Of a stretch of 64,000 bases of DNA, positions 16,847-25,667 are shown piece after piece. The notes under the pieces are model-generated. The model worked only from the letters and a program-made list of their open reading frames with translations, did no database searches and was not told the DNA's origin. A program made the translations under genes and the position numbers. The stretch lies in the NCBI RefSeq assembly GCF_000415985.1, contig NZ_KE356561.1:3035193-3099192 (forward strand), in the 5' to 3' direction. The stretch is from Haloquadratum walsbyi J07HQW2. Lineage in GTDB: Archaea; Halobacteriota; Halobacteria; Halobacteriales; Haloferacaceae. Every line of letters starts with the position of its first letter. Within the stretch, counting starts at the first letter, position 1.

Positions 16847-18480
16847 ACTGAGTCACCGCTTTCGATTCCATCACCTTCTGAATGTATTGATGCACTCTGT
16901 CTTACAGCTGATTCACCCGCTGAGTCTCCTGTTGTGCCAACAGCAAGCGACCCTTGTTCACCAAGTGCTGTATCAACAGCTCTCACAAGAGCTCGTGCTT
17001 TATCTAACGTTTCTTGATATTCTTGGTCGGGAATAGAATCATGAACGATTCCAGCACCAACACGGAGACGATATTCATCATTACGCCGCACGAGTGTTCG
17101 AATTATAATATTTAATACCGCGCGGTCGTCGAACCCAAAGATTCCAATGCTCCCAGTATATGGTCCCCGGCGTGTTGTCTCAACTTCATCGATAAGTTCC
17201 ATTGTTCGTGGCTTTGGCGCACCGGTAATTGTTCCACCAGGAAAAACCGCTGCGACGGCATCAGCAATTCCTGCTTGTGACTGGCGTTGCCCTTCAATAA
17301 GTGAGACAAGATGCATTACCTCGGAATATCGGTCCACACGTCGATACTCAGAGACATTCACCGTTCCGTACTCACAGATCTTCCCAAGATCGTTTCGCTC
17401 AAGATCAACAAGCATTGCATGCTCAGCACGTTCTTTAGAATTCTCTGTAAGATCTGTTTCAAGCTCATCATCATGTGCTGATGTTTCACCCCGTGGTCGT
17501 GTTCCGGCGATTGGTTCGGTACTTACTCGATTGCCGTTGACCGATAGTAATAATTCTGGGCTTGCACTGACAAGGTCAACCCCAGGGAACTCAATTAACG
17601 CAGAGTATGGAGCAGGGTTCACCTCTTGAAGCGCATCAAAAGCGGTAACAGGGTGAATTGCAGCGGGTGCACTCAAGCGGTGTGAAACATTTGTCTGGAA
17701 TGTATCCCCATCTCGGACGTACTCCTTAATTTGTCGAACGCGGTCTTCAAATGCTGCTGTTCCACATTCACTCTTGAATGTCATTTCATTATCTGGAACA
17801 GACACCGTTGGCTCATCTACCGACGCGCTACCGGTATCAATCTGAGATGCAAGGTCATGTGCACGCGTGAGTCCGCGCTGGTATATATTTCCTATATCTG
17901 CATCCGCATCAACGACAGGACACGCCGTTATATGCATTGTCACAGGTCCATCCGAACGTGGCTCTTCCCATGCAGCGACACGGTCGAAAACTCCAATCTG
18001 TACTCGTGGCAAATCACTCGGTGGTGTTGTCTGTGGAATCGACTCCAGCTCCCGAGCAATGTCATATGAGAGCCATCCAAACGCACCACAAGGATATGGG
18101 ATGGCACAGGGACCACGAACAAGACTCTCACGAGACAAAATACTATCAAGCTCATCAAGAGTCGGTCCCTGAGTTTGGCTTTCTGTTGTATCTTTTTCAG
18201 CTATATCACCTTGGTTATCAGAATGCTGTGCAATTGATACTGCTGATCCGCTCACTTGAATCCGCTCAACTGGATCAATAGCAAAATATCCCCACCCAGA
18301 TTGTCCGCCGGTGGTCGCTAAATATATTCCATCACCGGCGTCTGTCCTCGCTTGCCGGTATGCAGTAAACGGATCTTCAGTAGTCACTTCTATTTCGACT
18401 GGGACGCGTGCGCCTGGAGGCGCCTCTACTGCTGTTTGTCTGAATGTCGACTCATCTGTAACGACCATAACCTCATGCAT
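16843..18480 (-). CDS. pabB: Chorismate-utilising synthase component I (PabB/TrpE)
   Basis: 545 residues. The C-terminal chorismate-binding domain has NPAPYSALIEFPG, SPELLLSV, EPIAGTRPRGET, LVDLERNDLGKI, VMHLVSLIEGQ, FPGGTITGAPKPRTMELI and GSIGIFGFD. The PIAGT motif (rather than the PIKGT of enteric PabB) is shared by TrpE and by many PabB proteins, so the product, aminodeoxychorismate or anthranilate, is not settled. Both would be made from chorismate and ammonia supplied by the overlapping pabA. No lyase gene (pabC) follows. Confidence 0.85.
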   Translation of the reverse strand: MHEVMVVTDESTFRQTAVEAPPGARVPVEIEVTTEDPFTAYRQARTDAGDGIYLATTGGQSGWGYFAIDPVERIQVSGSAVSIAQHSDNQGDIAEKDTTESQTQGPTLDELDSILSRESLVRGPCAIPYPCGAFGWLSYDIARELESIPQTTPPSDLPRVQIGVFDRVAAWEEPRSDGPVTMHITACPVVDADADIGNIYQRGLTRAHDLASQIDTGSASVDEPTVSVPDNEMTFKSECGTAAFEDRVRQIKEYVRDGDTFQTNVSHRLSAPAAIHPVTAFDALQEVNPAPYSALIEFPGVDLVSASPELLLSVNGNRVSTEPIAGTRPRGETSAHDDELETDLTENSKERAEHAMLVDLERNDLGKICEYGTVNVSEYRRVDRYSEVMHLVSLIEGQRQSQAGIADAVAAVFPGGTITGAPKPRTMELIDEVETTRRGPYTGSIGIFGFDDRAVLNIIIRTLVRRNDEYRLRVGAGIVHDSIPDQEYQETLDKARALVRAVDTALGEQGSLAVGTTGDSAGESAVRQSASIHSEGDGIESGDSV

Positions 18481-18594
18481 GTCCGATGATAACTCCTATA
18501 ATCCGGTAATGTCACCGAATATATCCAGATTTTCAGAGAGAGAATAACAAAAGGCTTCCGTGAATGCTGTATACGAACACTATTTATTGGTGTA

Positions 18595-19302
18595 TTGAAA
18601 CGACGAGTCACGATAGAAATCACGAAACGCTGTCAGGAACACGGGAAGCAGAGTATCCACCGGAAACTCGGTGACAACGAAGAGAGGTTCACCGAGTGGG
18701 TGTTACATCGTCTCTCTCGTGCTGTCGTGGAGTTCGCAGACCAGTTCTCGAACCCAGTCATCGTGTTCGAGGATATGAGCGGTATCCGCGAGGAAATGCA
18801 GTACGGGTCGTACATGAATCGCCAATTGTACAAACTGCCGTTCGATAAATTCGAGACGTTTGTGTCGTACAAGGCGACGTGGCGAGAGATTCCGACAGAT
18901 ACGGTGGCTGCCTACTACAACTCACAGACATGTTCGTGCTATGGTGAGCGTGGGTATCGGCAGGGTCGGCGGTGCCGGTGTCCGAACGAGGAGTGTGACG
19001 TGGTGCAAGACCACGCCGACCGGAACGCATCGGTGAATATCGTGTGGCGCGAAAAGGCGACACTCGACGGTAACGAGTCGAATTCCCGGACTTACAAAAC
19101 CCACCCGCAGGTTCGGTTGGTGCGTTTGTCCGGGTGTCGGGTCGGGGCGCGTCGTGTAAGCCGCCCACCCTCATCCCGCTCGCTTGCCGAGCAGGGAGTG
19201 CGAGCGCACCGCACGGCTGAGGAAATTACAAAACCCTCGGGTCACCGCGCCCGGGGTTGTTTACAGACGCTAATATCATACTTCCGCAGTAAATATAGCT
19301 AA
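18595..19302 (+). pseudogene. tnpB: TnpB/OrfB (IS1341-type), N-terminally truncated, with its right end
   Basis: 235 residues against the usual 400 or so. What remains starts in the mid-protein helices and includes VIVFEDMSGIRE (RuvC-II Glu), the zinc-ribbon region SQTCSCYGERGYRQGRRCRCPNEECD and DHADRNASVNI (RuvC-III Asp). The RuvC-I Asp domain is gone. The ribbon is itself damaged: Cys-Ser-Cys-Tyr where family members have a C-x2-C pair. The 3' end runs into a hairpin (19234-19256) followed by GTTTACAG, a probable right end. Not expected to be active. Confidence 0.85.
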
Positions 19303-19303
19303 T

Positions 19304-20191
19304 ATGGAATATCGGTACGCTGGCGACGCCAACGAGAAATTGTTTGAGGCCTACCAGTCGGATGCTGATCCGTACCCGACAAATGTCTCTGTCTGCTTTC
19401 CGGAGCGTGAACATCGCCGTGGAGAGATTGCATATCTTCAAGAGCTGTTTTTCCCAACCTGCTGGAACGCGCCCGAACTTGTTCGTGATGAATTAGCCAT
19501 ACTTGATATGCTTGATGAGCTTGGCGATCTGTTTCATGCAGGCATCTGTCCATATCCAGATGTTAACGCAAATGAAGTCGTCACAAATGTTCTTGATACG
19601 CTTCCAGAGATCCGAACATTACTGAAACGTGATGCTGAAGCTGCATATAAAGGCGATCCTGCTGCAAAAAGTTACACCGAGATCATTCGTTCATATCCCG
19701 GATTTCTTGCGATTGCAATGCAGCGGGTTGCACACATTCTCTATGAAGAAGGTGCAGTTGAATATGCCCGAGAACTAACAGAATATGCGAAAACCCAAAC
19801 AGGTATTGATATTCACCCTGGTGCTGAGATTGGCGAATACTTCTTTATTGACCATGGAACAGGAGTTGTTATCGGTGAAACCGTGACTGTCGGTGATTGG
19901 GTACGCCTGTATCAGGATGTTACTCTTGGGGCGCTTCATTTTGAGGAACAAGAGGGAACGCAACATGCGCTCAAGAAGGGATACGAGCGACATCCCGATA
20001 TTGGTGATCATGTTGTTATCGGTGCTGGAACCAAAGTTCTTGGTTCAGTAACCGTCGGCGATCATGTTAGTATTGGCGCCAATTCATGGGTCACAGATGA
20101 TATTCCTGATCACACGAAAGTATACATCACAAACCATCCAACTCAAGAACGAAAACGATACGACAAAGAAAAGGACGCTAAAATAAATTGA
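19304..20191 (+). CDS. cysE: Serine O-acetyltransferase
   Basis: 295 residues. The N-terminal 150 residues are helical; from about 175 the left-handed beta-helix hexapeptide repeats appear (IHPGAEIG, FIDHGTGVVIGE, VGDWVRLYQDVTLG, IGDHVVIGAGTKVLG, VTVGDHVSIGANSWV). The enzyme makes O-acetylserine from serine and acetyl-CoA, the first step of cysteine synthesis. The size and domain order fit the larger EpsC-type group. No cysK lies beside it. Its ATG is about 40 bp after the end of the tnpB relic, so that relic lies in its upstream region. Confidence 0.93.
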   Translation: MEYRYAGDANEKLFEAYQSDADPYPTNVSVCFPEREHRRGEIAYLQELFFPTCWNAPELVRDELAILDMLDELGDLFHAGICPYPDVNANEVVTNVLDTLPEIRTLLKRDAEAAYKGDPAAKSYTEIIRSYPGFLAIAMQRVAHILYEEGAVEYARELTEYAKTQTGIDIHPGAEIGEYFFIDHGTGVVIGETVTVGDWVRLYQDVTLGALHFEEQEGTQHALKKGYERHPDIGDHVVIGAGTKVLGSVTVGDHVSIGANSWVTDDIPDHTKVYITNHPTQERKRYDKEKDAKIN

Positions 20192-20321
20192 TGTTCAAAT
20201 TCATATCTCGTTTATCCACTTCAGATAACATGACAGATCAGAATAAACACACTGGCGCATATCTGCGCACTATGTGCGATTCACTGCAGATATTTGTTTT
20301 CCAGTATCATATTTTGCAGCC

Positions 20322-22259
20322 GTGACGGATCAGAATACCGATGATGGCGGATTTAGCGATATTCGCCAGCATGTTGACGGACACCCGATGACTAATCTAC
20401 TCGCATATGCACGCCCCTACTGGATTCGACTTCTGCTCGGTGTGCTTGCCGCAATCAGTACCCGCATTGCCCGGCTTATCCCACCTATCATCATTGCCAC
20501 AACAATTGATCGCATTGTTCTTGGCAGCGGCGAACCTGGATTATTGTCTGATCTCGGACTCTTCACTGCGGGACAAATCACAGGCACCACAGCGCGAATT
20601 GCTGTTCTTGAACAACTCGTAGTAATCGCCGCATTAGCATACCTCATTCGCTCTGTCAGTCGCTTTGGCTCACGCTATTTGCTTCAGTCATCAGCGCAGA
20701 AAATCCAACGTGACCTTCGAAACGACACTTATGATCATCTTCAGCATCTTTCGATGGATTTCTTCGCATCGCATCAAACTGGAGGAATGCTATCAATTCT
20801 TAATAGTGATATCAATCGTCTTGAGCAGTTCCTCAATACAGAGTTCCGACAACTCATTCGAGTTGTTGCAACTGTCAGTGGCATTGCTGTCGTTCTCTGG
20901 TATTATGCGCCAACACTCGCGCTCATCGCACTTGCACCTGTCCCGCTGATTGGTATTGCGAGTGCTGGATTTCTCCAATGGATTGAGCCACGATATAAAT
21001 CAATTCGAGAAACAGTTTCTCGACTTAATACCCGACTTGAAAATAACCTTGGTGGGGTTGCTGTTGTCAAGGTATTCAATCGATATGCGTTTGAGCGTGA
21101 CCGTGTTGCCGAACAGAGTCGCAGTTACCATGATGAACAAGTCGCTGCACTTCGTATCCGTCGGGCATTTTTTGCTGGGCTTCGATTGCTTACTGGTATT
21201 GTATTCATCCTCGTATTATTCATCGGTGGACGCTCAATTATCACCGCATCCGCCAGCGAACAAGCGATTATCTCAACGGGTGCATTCGCAGCGTTCTTCC
21301 TATATCTTCGCCGACTCTACTCACCGATGCGACGGATCGGGCGATCTGCAAATAAATACCAACTTGCCAAATCGAGTGCTGAACGTGTTTTCGGTCTTCT
21401 TGGGCAGACACCGACAGTCACTGAACCGACGGATCCGGTTATTCCAGATAAAATCGATGGACGAGTAACATTCGAGAACGTACACTTTAGCTACACAGAT
21501 CGCGAATCAGTGCTTACAGACATATCACTCGATGTCCAACCAGGAACAACGGTCGGACTTGCTGGTGCGACTGGAGCCGGGAAATCTACACTGGTGAAAC
21601 TGGTTTCTCGTCTTCATGACGTTGATTCAGGAGCGGTCCGTATTGACGGTCGGGACATTCGCGAATACGATCTTCAAGCGCTTCGTGATGAGATTGCTGT
21701 TGTTGAACAAAATCCATATTTATTCTCAGGAACGGTTGCTGAGAATATCGCATATGGTGACAGCGATGTACTTACTGCTGAGCGTCAAGATACGTCCTCG
21801 CGTCGTGATTCGGTTATTGAAGCCGCGAAAGCAGCGGCTGCACATGAATTTGTCTCTGGTCTCCCATCAGGATATGATACACAAATCGGCGAGCGTGGAA
21901 TCAAACTCTCTGGTGGGCAACGACAACGCGTTGCAATTGCTCGCGCACTACTCAATGATCCATCGATCATTATCTTTGACGAAGCAACGAGCGATGTTGA
22001 TACCGAAACCGAAGAAGAAATCAAACAGAGTATTGATCGGTTGATTGCAGATCGGACAGCATTTGTCATTGCTCACCGACTCTCCACGATCAGGGATGCT
22101 GATCGTGTTATTGTGTTAGATGATGGCGAAATTATCGAATCTGGTACACATGAAACGCTCATTGAAGAATTTGGAGCGTATGCAGCGCTATGGGATGCAC
22201 AAGTTGAAGCCAACACAACTGACGATAGGTATCGTTCGGCTACAACAGAATCCGGATAA
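20322..22259 (+). CDS. ABC exporter, fused membrane and ATP-binding domains
   Basis: About 645 residues. An N-terminal domain with six predicted membrane helices is followed by one nucleotide-binding domain: Walker A GATGAGKST, Q-loop VVEQNPYLF, signature [16 protein letters not shown], Walker B IIIFDEATSDVD and the H-loop IAHRLST. This is the MsbA/multidrug/lipid exporter type that works as a homodimer. I prefer the GTG at 20322 (VTDQNTDDGG); an in-frame GTG at 20274 would add 16 hydrophobic residues that look untranslated. Substrate unknown. Confidence 0.9.
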   Translation: MTDQNTDDGGFSDIRQHVDGHPMTNLLAYARPYWIRLLLGVLAAISTRIARLIPPIIIATTIDRIVLGSGEPGLLSDLGLFTAGQITGTTARIAVLEQLVVIAALAYLIRSVSRFGSRYLLQSSAQKIQRDLRNDTYDHLQHLSMDFFASHQTGGMLSILNSDINRLEQFLNTEFRQLIRVVATVSGIAVVLWYYAPTLALIALAPVPLIGIASAGFLQWIEPRYKSIRETVSRLNTRLENNLGGVAVVKVFNRYAFERDRVAEQSRSYHDEQVAALRIRRAFFAGLRLLTGIVFILVLFIGGRSIITASASEQAIISTGAFAAFFLYLRRLYSPMRRIGRSANKYQLAKSSAERVFGLLGQTPTVTEPTDPVIPDKIDGRVTFENVHFSYTDRESVLTDISLDVQPGTTVGLAGATGAGKSTLVKLVSRLHDVDSGAVRIDGRDIREYDLQALRDEIAVVEQNPYLFSGTVAENIAYGDSDVLTAERQDTSSRRDSVIEAAKAAAAHEFVSGLPSGYDTQIGERGIKLSGGQRQRVAIARALLNDPSIIIFDEATSDVDTETEEEIKQSIDRLIADRTAFVIAHRLSTIRDADRVIVLDDGEIIESGTHETLIEEFGAYAALWDAQVEANTTDDRYRSATTESG

Positions 22260-22289
22260 TAGCTAGATAATATAGAGATTTCAGCGAGA

Positions 22290-22670
22290 GTTCCACGGGT
22301 CACCCGACCCGTGACCGTTTACAGAAATACGAAGACGACTGCTACGGGGCTTTGATATTGATATGGATATGACTATGACCATGACCCCGTGGTCGTGGAT
22401 GAAGCCGACACTATTCTCCAAAATTTAACAGTTAATCATAATCAATCATCTAACTATGATATGATGGTCACCTAGTCTGGCTTACCGTTCAAAAACACGT
22501 TCGGTTCAGACCCTCGAAGGATCATATCATCTCTCACTCGGAGTGGGAGCCTCCACAGAGACGCCTGTGGGGACTCGAACCGCTGTGAGATAGAATCGGT
22601 CTTGCAAGTTCCGTCGTAGAATTAGGAAGCCTCGGCTTGTGGCTTGTCCCCGAGACACTTCACGCGATAT
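22290..22670. repeat. Interspersed repeat relic, copy B
   Basis: It fills the gap between the ABC gene and the PAS gene. It starts with the hairpin CACGGGT-CACCCG-ACCCGTG (22294-22313) followed by ACCGTTTACAG, which resembles the hairpin and GTTTACAG after the truncated TnpB at 19234-19266. Then come the blocks shared with 6600-7080 (GGGGCTTTGATA, GACCCCGTGGTCG, GAAGCCGACA; and at the other end GAAGCCTCGGCTTG, GCTTGTCCCCGAG, CACTTCACG). A further hairpin CCACAG-AGACGC-CTGTGG lies at about 22553-22570. No gene. Confidence 0.55.
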
Positions 22671-22681
22671 GTAGTCCCTTT

Positions 22682-23347
22682 CTAGCTGACTTCGCTCTGG
22701 CTTTTTTGAAGAGAGATCGTGTCGGTATTGGACGTGTCTTCAGCAGCTATCTCTGTCTCTGTCTCTAGTTTTGAGTTTGGTGATAAAACACCAGTTGGTG
22801 GGTCAACAACAGTCTGCACGCCAAGCCAGTGCGTTATCATGCCATCACCTCTCCGAAGTGGGGTAATGGATAGACGGCTTCGAAATGGCGTTCCATCGCG
22901 ACGGTAATTCCATAGTGTGACTGTCACTGGTTCCCAAATTTGTGTTGCTTCTTGCAGCGTGTCAACCGCTGAAGATTCCGTTTTCGGACCCTGTAGTATT
23001 CGAGGATTTGATTCACGAAGCTGTAATAAACTATAGCCGGTTATCTCTCGAAATGTTTGATTTGCATACCGAATTGGGTTATCTTGGTACGTCGGTCCAG
23101 TGAGTGTGAGTCCAAATTGGATAGTATCAAGAACCTGAAGACGCCATTGTAGGATCGTCTCACGTGGGTCTGCGTCCTCACTAAGATTTAATCTAGTCTC
23201 ATCGATATCGTCTTGAAGAATATCCTGATTTATTTCACTAAGATGACCGTCGCTAATAAGCGCTGAGAGAGTTTGTCGAAACCCCTGTTGGTCGGCCTTA
23301 ATCGCAGCGATGAGTTGATTACGAAGTGTCGGCTGCCGCATATTCAT
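22682..23347 (-). CDS. PAS/LOV-like sensor protein lacking the photoactive cysteine
   Basis: 221 residues. Residues 75-190 form a PAS domain of the LOV type: RYANQTFREITGY, then ESNPRILQGP, then VTVTLWNYRRDGTPFRSRLSITPL and HWLGVQTVV. In true LOV domains the third motif reads N-C-R-F-L-Q-G with the flavin-bonding Cys; here Pro115 replaces it. Residues 1-70 are helical, and the C-terminal 30 residues are acidic with a Glu-Thr repeat. There is no kinase or DNA-binding domain, so it probably works by protein contact. Flavin binding without the adduct, or sensing of something else, is inference. Confidence 0.8.
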   Translation of the reverse strand: MNMRQPTLRNQLIAAIKADQQGFRQTLSALISDGHLSEINQDILQDDIDETRLNLSEDADPRETILQWRLQVLDTIQFGLTLTGPTYQDNPIRYANQTFREITGYSLLQLRESNPRILQGPKTESSAVDTLQEATQIWEPVTVTLWNYRRDGTPFRSRLSITPLRRGDGMITHWLGVQTVVDPPTGVLSPNSKLETETEIAAEDTSNTDTISLQKSQSEVS

Positions 23348-23463
23348 TTACTTTTCTCGGTTGGACAAATTTTTATCGTCATGATATGATTTCTCCATTC
23401 TATATTCATAGACATTTTGTCAAACACCAGTTGACTCAAACCGATTGACTTCATAATAACCTT

Positions 23464-24090
23464 ATGACGACACAGAGCACATCACCGCTTCTCTCCGAAC
23501 GGGAGCGGACAAAACGTGATCCTCGGTCTGATACTGGATTTTATGATACCCCCCGGTTCGTAACGCACGCGGATGATGGATTCTTGTCGCAACTCACCGA
23601 TACTTATTCATCAGTTCTCTCAGCCGACGATCGCATCTTCGATGCAATGGGCAGTTGGGTCTCACATCTTCCAGATGACATTTCATACGGTCATGTCATT
23701 GGTCACGGACTCAACGCAGCTGAACTTGAGGAAAATGAGGCGCTTGATGAGTGGTTCTGTCAGAATTTGAATCAAAATCAAGTCCTTCCATTAGAGGACA
23801 ATTCTGTTGATGCTGTCACATGTGCACTCTCAGTGCAGTATCTTCAGTATCCAGGTCGCGTGTTTGATGAGTTCGCTCGGGTGCTTGATGATGATGATGG
23901 TGTACTGGTTGTCAGTTTTACTAATCGAATGTTTCCGACGAAAGCTGTGCGTGCATGGCGGGCAGGTTCGATGGATGAACGACATGACCTCGTAGACCGG
24001 TACTGCAAAGCAGGCGGGTTCGCCTCGACACGACAGATTTCATGTCGTCCGGAAGCAGATCCATTTCGTGCGACTGTCGCGCGAAACTGA
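23464..24090 (+). CDS. SAM-dependent methyltransferase-like protein
   Basis: 208 residues with a class I methyltransferase outline: IGHGLNAAELEEN in place of the glycine-rich SAM loop, then LPLEDNSVDAVTCALSVQYLQYPGRVFDEFARVLDDDDGVLVVSFTNRMFPTKAVRAWR, which is the standard motif post-I to motif III region of Methyltransf_11 enzymes. The first loop is degenerate (no D-x-G-x-G-x-G), so SAM binding may be altered. Substrate unknown. It is divergent from the PAS gene. Confidence 0.75.
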   Translation: MTTQSTSPLLSERERTKRDPRSDTGFYDTPRFVTHADDGFLSQLTDTYSSVLSADDRIFDAMGSWVSHLPDDISYGHVIGHGLNAAELEENEALDEWFCQNLNQNQVLPLEDNSVDAVTCALSVQYLQYPGRVFDEFARVLDDDDGVLVVSFTNRMFPTKAVRAWRAGSMDERHDLVDRYCKAGGFASTRQISCRPEADPFRATVARN

Positions 24091-24192
24091 ACCAAATCAA
24101 ACGGAAATGATATATCCGTAGTGAATCAGAATAATATACTTTATTTAGAGCAGTGCGATAATTTAATTTTCACTTTCATCAGACATAGTGAA

Positions 24193-24645
24193 TCAGTTTG
24201 AATTATCATCACCAATATCACCGCTTTCTGCATCTACCTCCCTGACAGGAATTTTCTGACGTTGTTGTAGAGATGTGAGATGGTTTTTTGCTTCAGACTT
24301 CAATGGAAAACACCCGTTGATATTTGCCGGTTCACGACCGTGCACAAGTCGACCAAATGGTCCGGCTGCAACCGGATATATCCCCTCGAGTGTCTCTATC
24401 AGCGGTGTTGAAACATCATATTCTTCAAGAACACGCCGTATCGTTGCAGCGCCAACATAGATTGTCTCATCTTCAATAAGCGCGAATATAAATGGGCAAG
24501 CGTCGAATTGTGCTTCTAGGATTCGCTGCACTGATTCAGATTCCCACCGTACTGGTCGGATATTAGAGAGACGACACGTTACTGTCGTCGCAGCCGCACG
24601 AAACGCCGGGTTACTTCCGTCGTACACGAGCAGTGAGTCAGCCAC
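24193..24645 (-). CDS. DCC/DUF393-like protein without its CxxC
   Basis: I recognise the outline of the thiol-disulfide-like DCC family: LLVYDGSNPAFRAAATTVTCRL, a middle strand region, IYVGAATIRRVLEEY, and a C-terminal GPFGRLVHGREPANINGCFPL. In the family the first motif is D-G-x-C-x-x-C; here both Cys are replaced (DGSNPAFR). I chose the GTG at 24645 (VADSLLVYDG) because the conserved part begins there; the frame is open up to an ATG at 24783. Function unknown. Confidence 0.6.
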   Translation of the reverse strand: MADSLLVYDGSNPAFRAAATTVTCRLSNIRPVRWESESVQRILEAQFDACPFIFALIEDETIYVGAATIRRVLEEYDVSTPLIETLEGIYPVAAGPFGRLVHGREPANINGCFPLKSEAKNHLTSLQQRQKIPVREVDAESGDIGDDNSN

Positions 24646-24903
24646 ATATTTCACATATACGTAATACTTCTTAATGCTGCGGCTTCTGTGCTCTTGCGAT
24701 ACATTTTCTGCGTCGATGATGACAATGGCAGTATTTCGATACAGTGTATCCTGATTTGGATAGCATCCACATCCAATCTTCATATTTACATATCATGTCT
24801 GTCAGGTTGGGTCCGCCCGGCGTTTTGCTGGCTCTCGTTGCCTGAGACTCACTGGAAATATATGAACCAATGTGACCGTATCCTCACATCACATAGTGAA
24901 CTG

Positions 24904-25295
24904 CTCCGGGGTCAAGCCCTGGACCTGGAGCTTCTTTCCGTGGATTGGTCGAACACACCCGACACACCATCGGTCTGGGTTCCTTCAACGGTGTGGTGGG
25001 TCACGGTCGGGCCGTCCACAGGTCCCGATGCCTGCCGTCTCACATACTTCTGGGGCGGTGGATTCTGGGAAGACTCGTACTACATTGGAACGGCTGGTGA
25101 GGTATCTAGCCAGACGATTGAGCAGTCTATCGAGCGAACGGAACACGTTTAAGCGAGCTTACGGCATTCACCCTCGGGGGCAAGCCCCGAGGCACTCTGC
25201 CTGCTTTCTCTGTAGATTGATCCACCGTATCATGATGATAATAACAACTCAATCACCTTCCCATGTGAATCGCCTCGGGGTCAAGTCCCGAGGCG
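24904..25295 (+). mobile_element. IS200/IS605-type relic with three CCTCGGGG hairpins
   Basis: Three related palindromes lie here: CTCCGGGGTCAAGCCCTGGAC (24904-24924), CCTCGGGGGCAAGCCCCGAGG (25172-25192) and a 25-bp one at 25271-25295 (GCCTCGGG, a 7-base loop GTCAAGT, CCCGAGGC). A fourth relative is at 45320-45340. The first two flank the C-terminal remnant of a TnpA transposase. Terminal hairpins of this kind are how single-strand transposons mark their ends. Confidence 0.6.
24925..25152 (+). pseudogene. tnpA: IS200-type TnpA (Y1 transposase), C-terminal remnant
   Basis: The open frame ends with YFWGGGFWEDSYYIGTAGEV followed by SSQTIEQSIERTEHV and a stop. This matches the end of IS200/IS605 TnpA, where the catalytic Tyr sits in a W-x-x-S-Y-Y-x-G-T-A-G context. 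The His-hydrophobic-His (HUH) half is absent: the upstream sequence in this frame does not look like TnpA. No tnpB follows. Confidence 0.65.
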
Positions 25296-25357
25296 CTCGA
25301 CCTGCCCCGCCCGTAGACATATGTAGATATATGTGAGTCCACTGCAATAACTCAATT

Positions 25358-25528
25358 ATGTCACTGCAAACCGATATTATCAATGGAATTGTTTCGACCG
25401 TCATTAGTGTGGTAGCAACAGTTGTGATGGCTGATAACGATGACACATGGAATCTGAATGATGTTGTCCTCGCAGTTGCCATCTCAGCATTTCTTTCTGG
25501 ATTTTTTACAAGTTATTTTGCCGAGTAA
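25358..25528 (+). CDS. Small membrane protein of 56 residues
   Basis: Found by reading the frame from the ATG at 25358 (MSLQTDIINGIVSTVISVVA) to TAA at 25526. It has two hydrophobic stretches (about 9-24 and 36-54) separated by an acidic loop (ADNDDTWNLND), and ends TSYFAE. The regular amphipathic layout and acidic loop argue for a real halophile gene rather than a chance frame. Family and function unknown. Confidence 0.6.
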   Translation: MSLQTDIINGIVSTVISVVATVVMADNDDTWNLNDVVLAVAISAFLSGFFTSYFAE

Positions 25529-25667
25529 CTGTTAATTGAATAGCTGCTATCTCAAGGACAGTCAATTGACATCAAATTGTGTGAATATTCGTTTATTCTA
25601 TGCGACAGTGTGAGTGTCCCATCCAGTCACATATACGCCGTCATCACGTATCTTTTCTATATATCCC

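Noticed and set aside
22555-22585. GGACTCGAACC string resembling an inverted tRNA T-loop
   Set aside because: The flanking bases do not form a T-stem and no acceptor or anticodon stem could be found; it lies in a repeat relic.
25172-25295. Two similar palindromes 78 bp apart as a possible CRISPR
   Set aside because: Only two nearby perfect copies, no regular spacers, and the same palindrome occurs at transposon relics; no cas gene is present.
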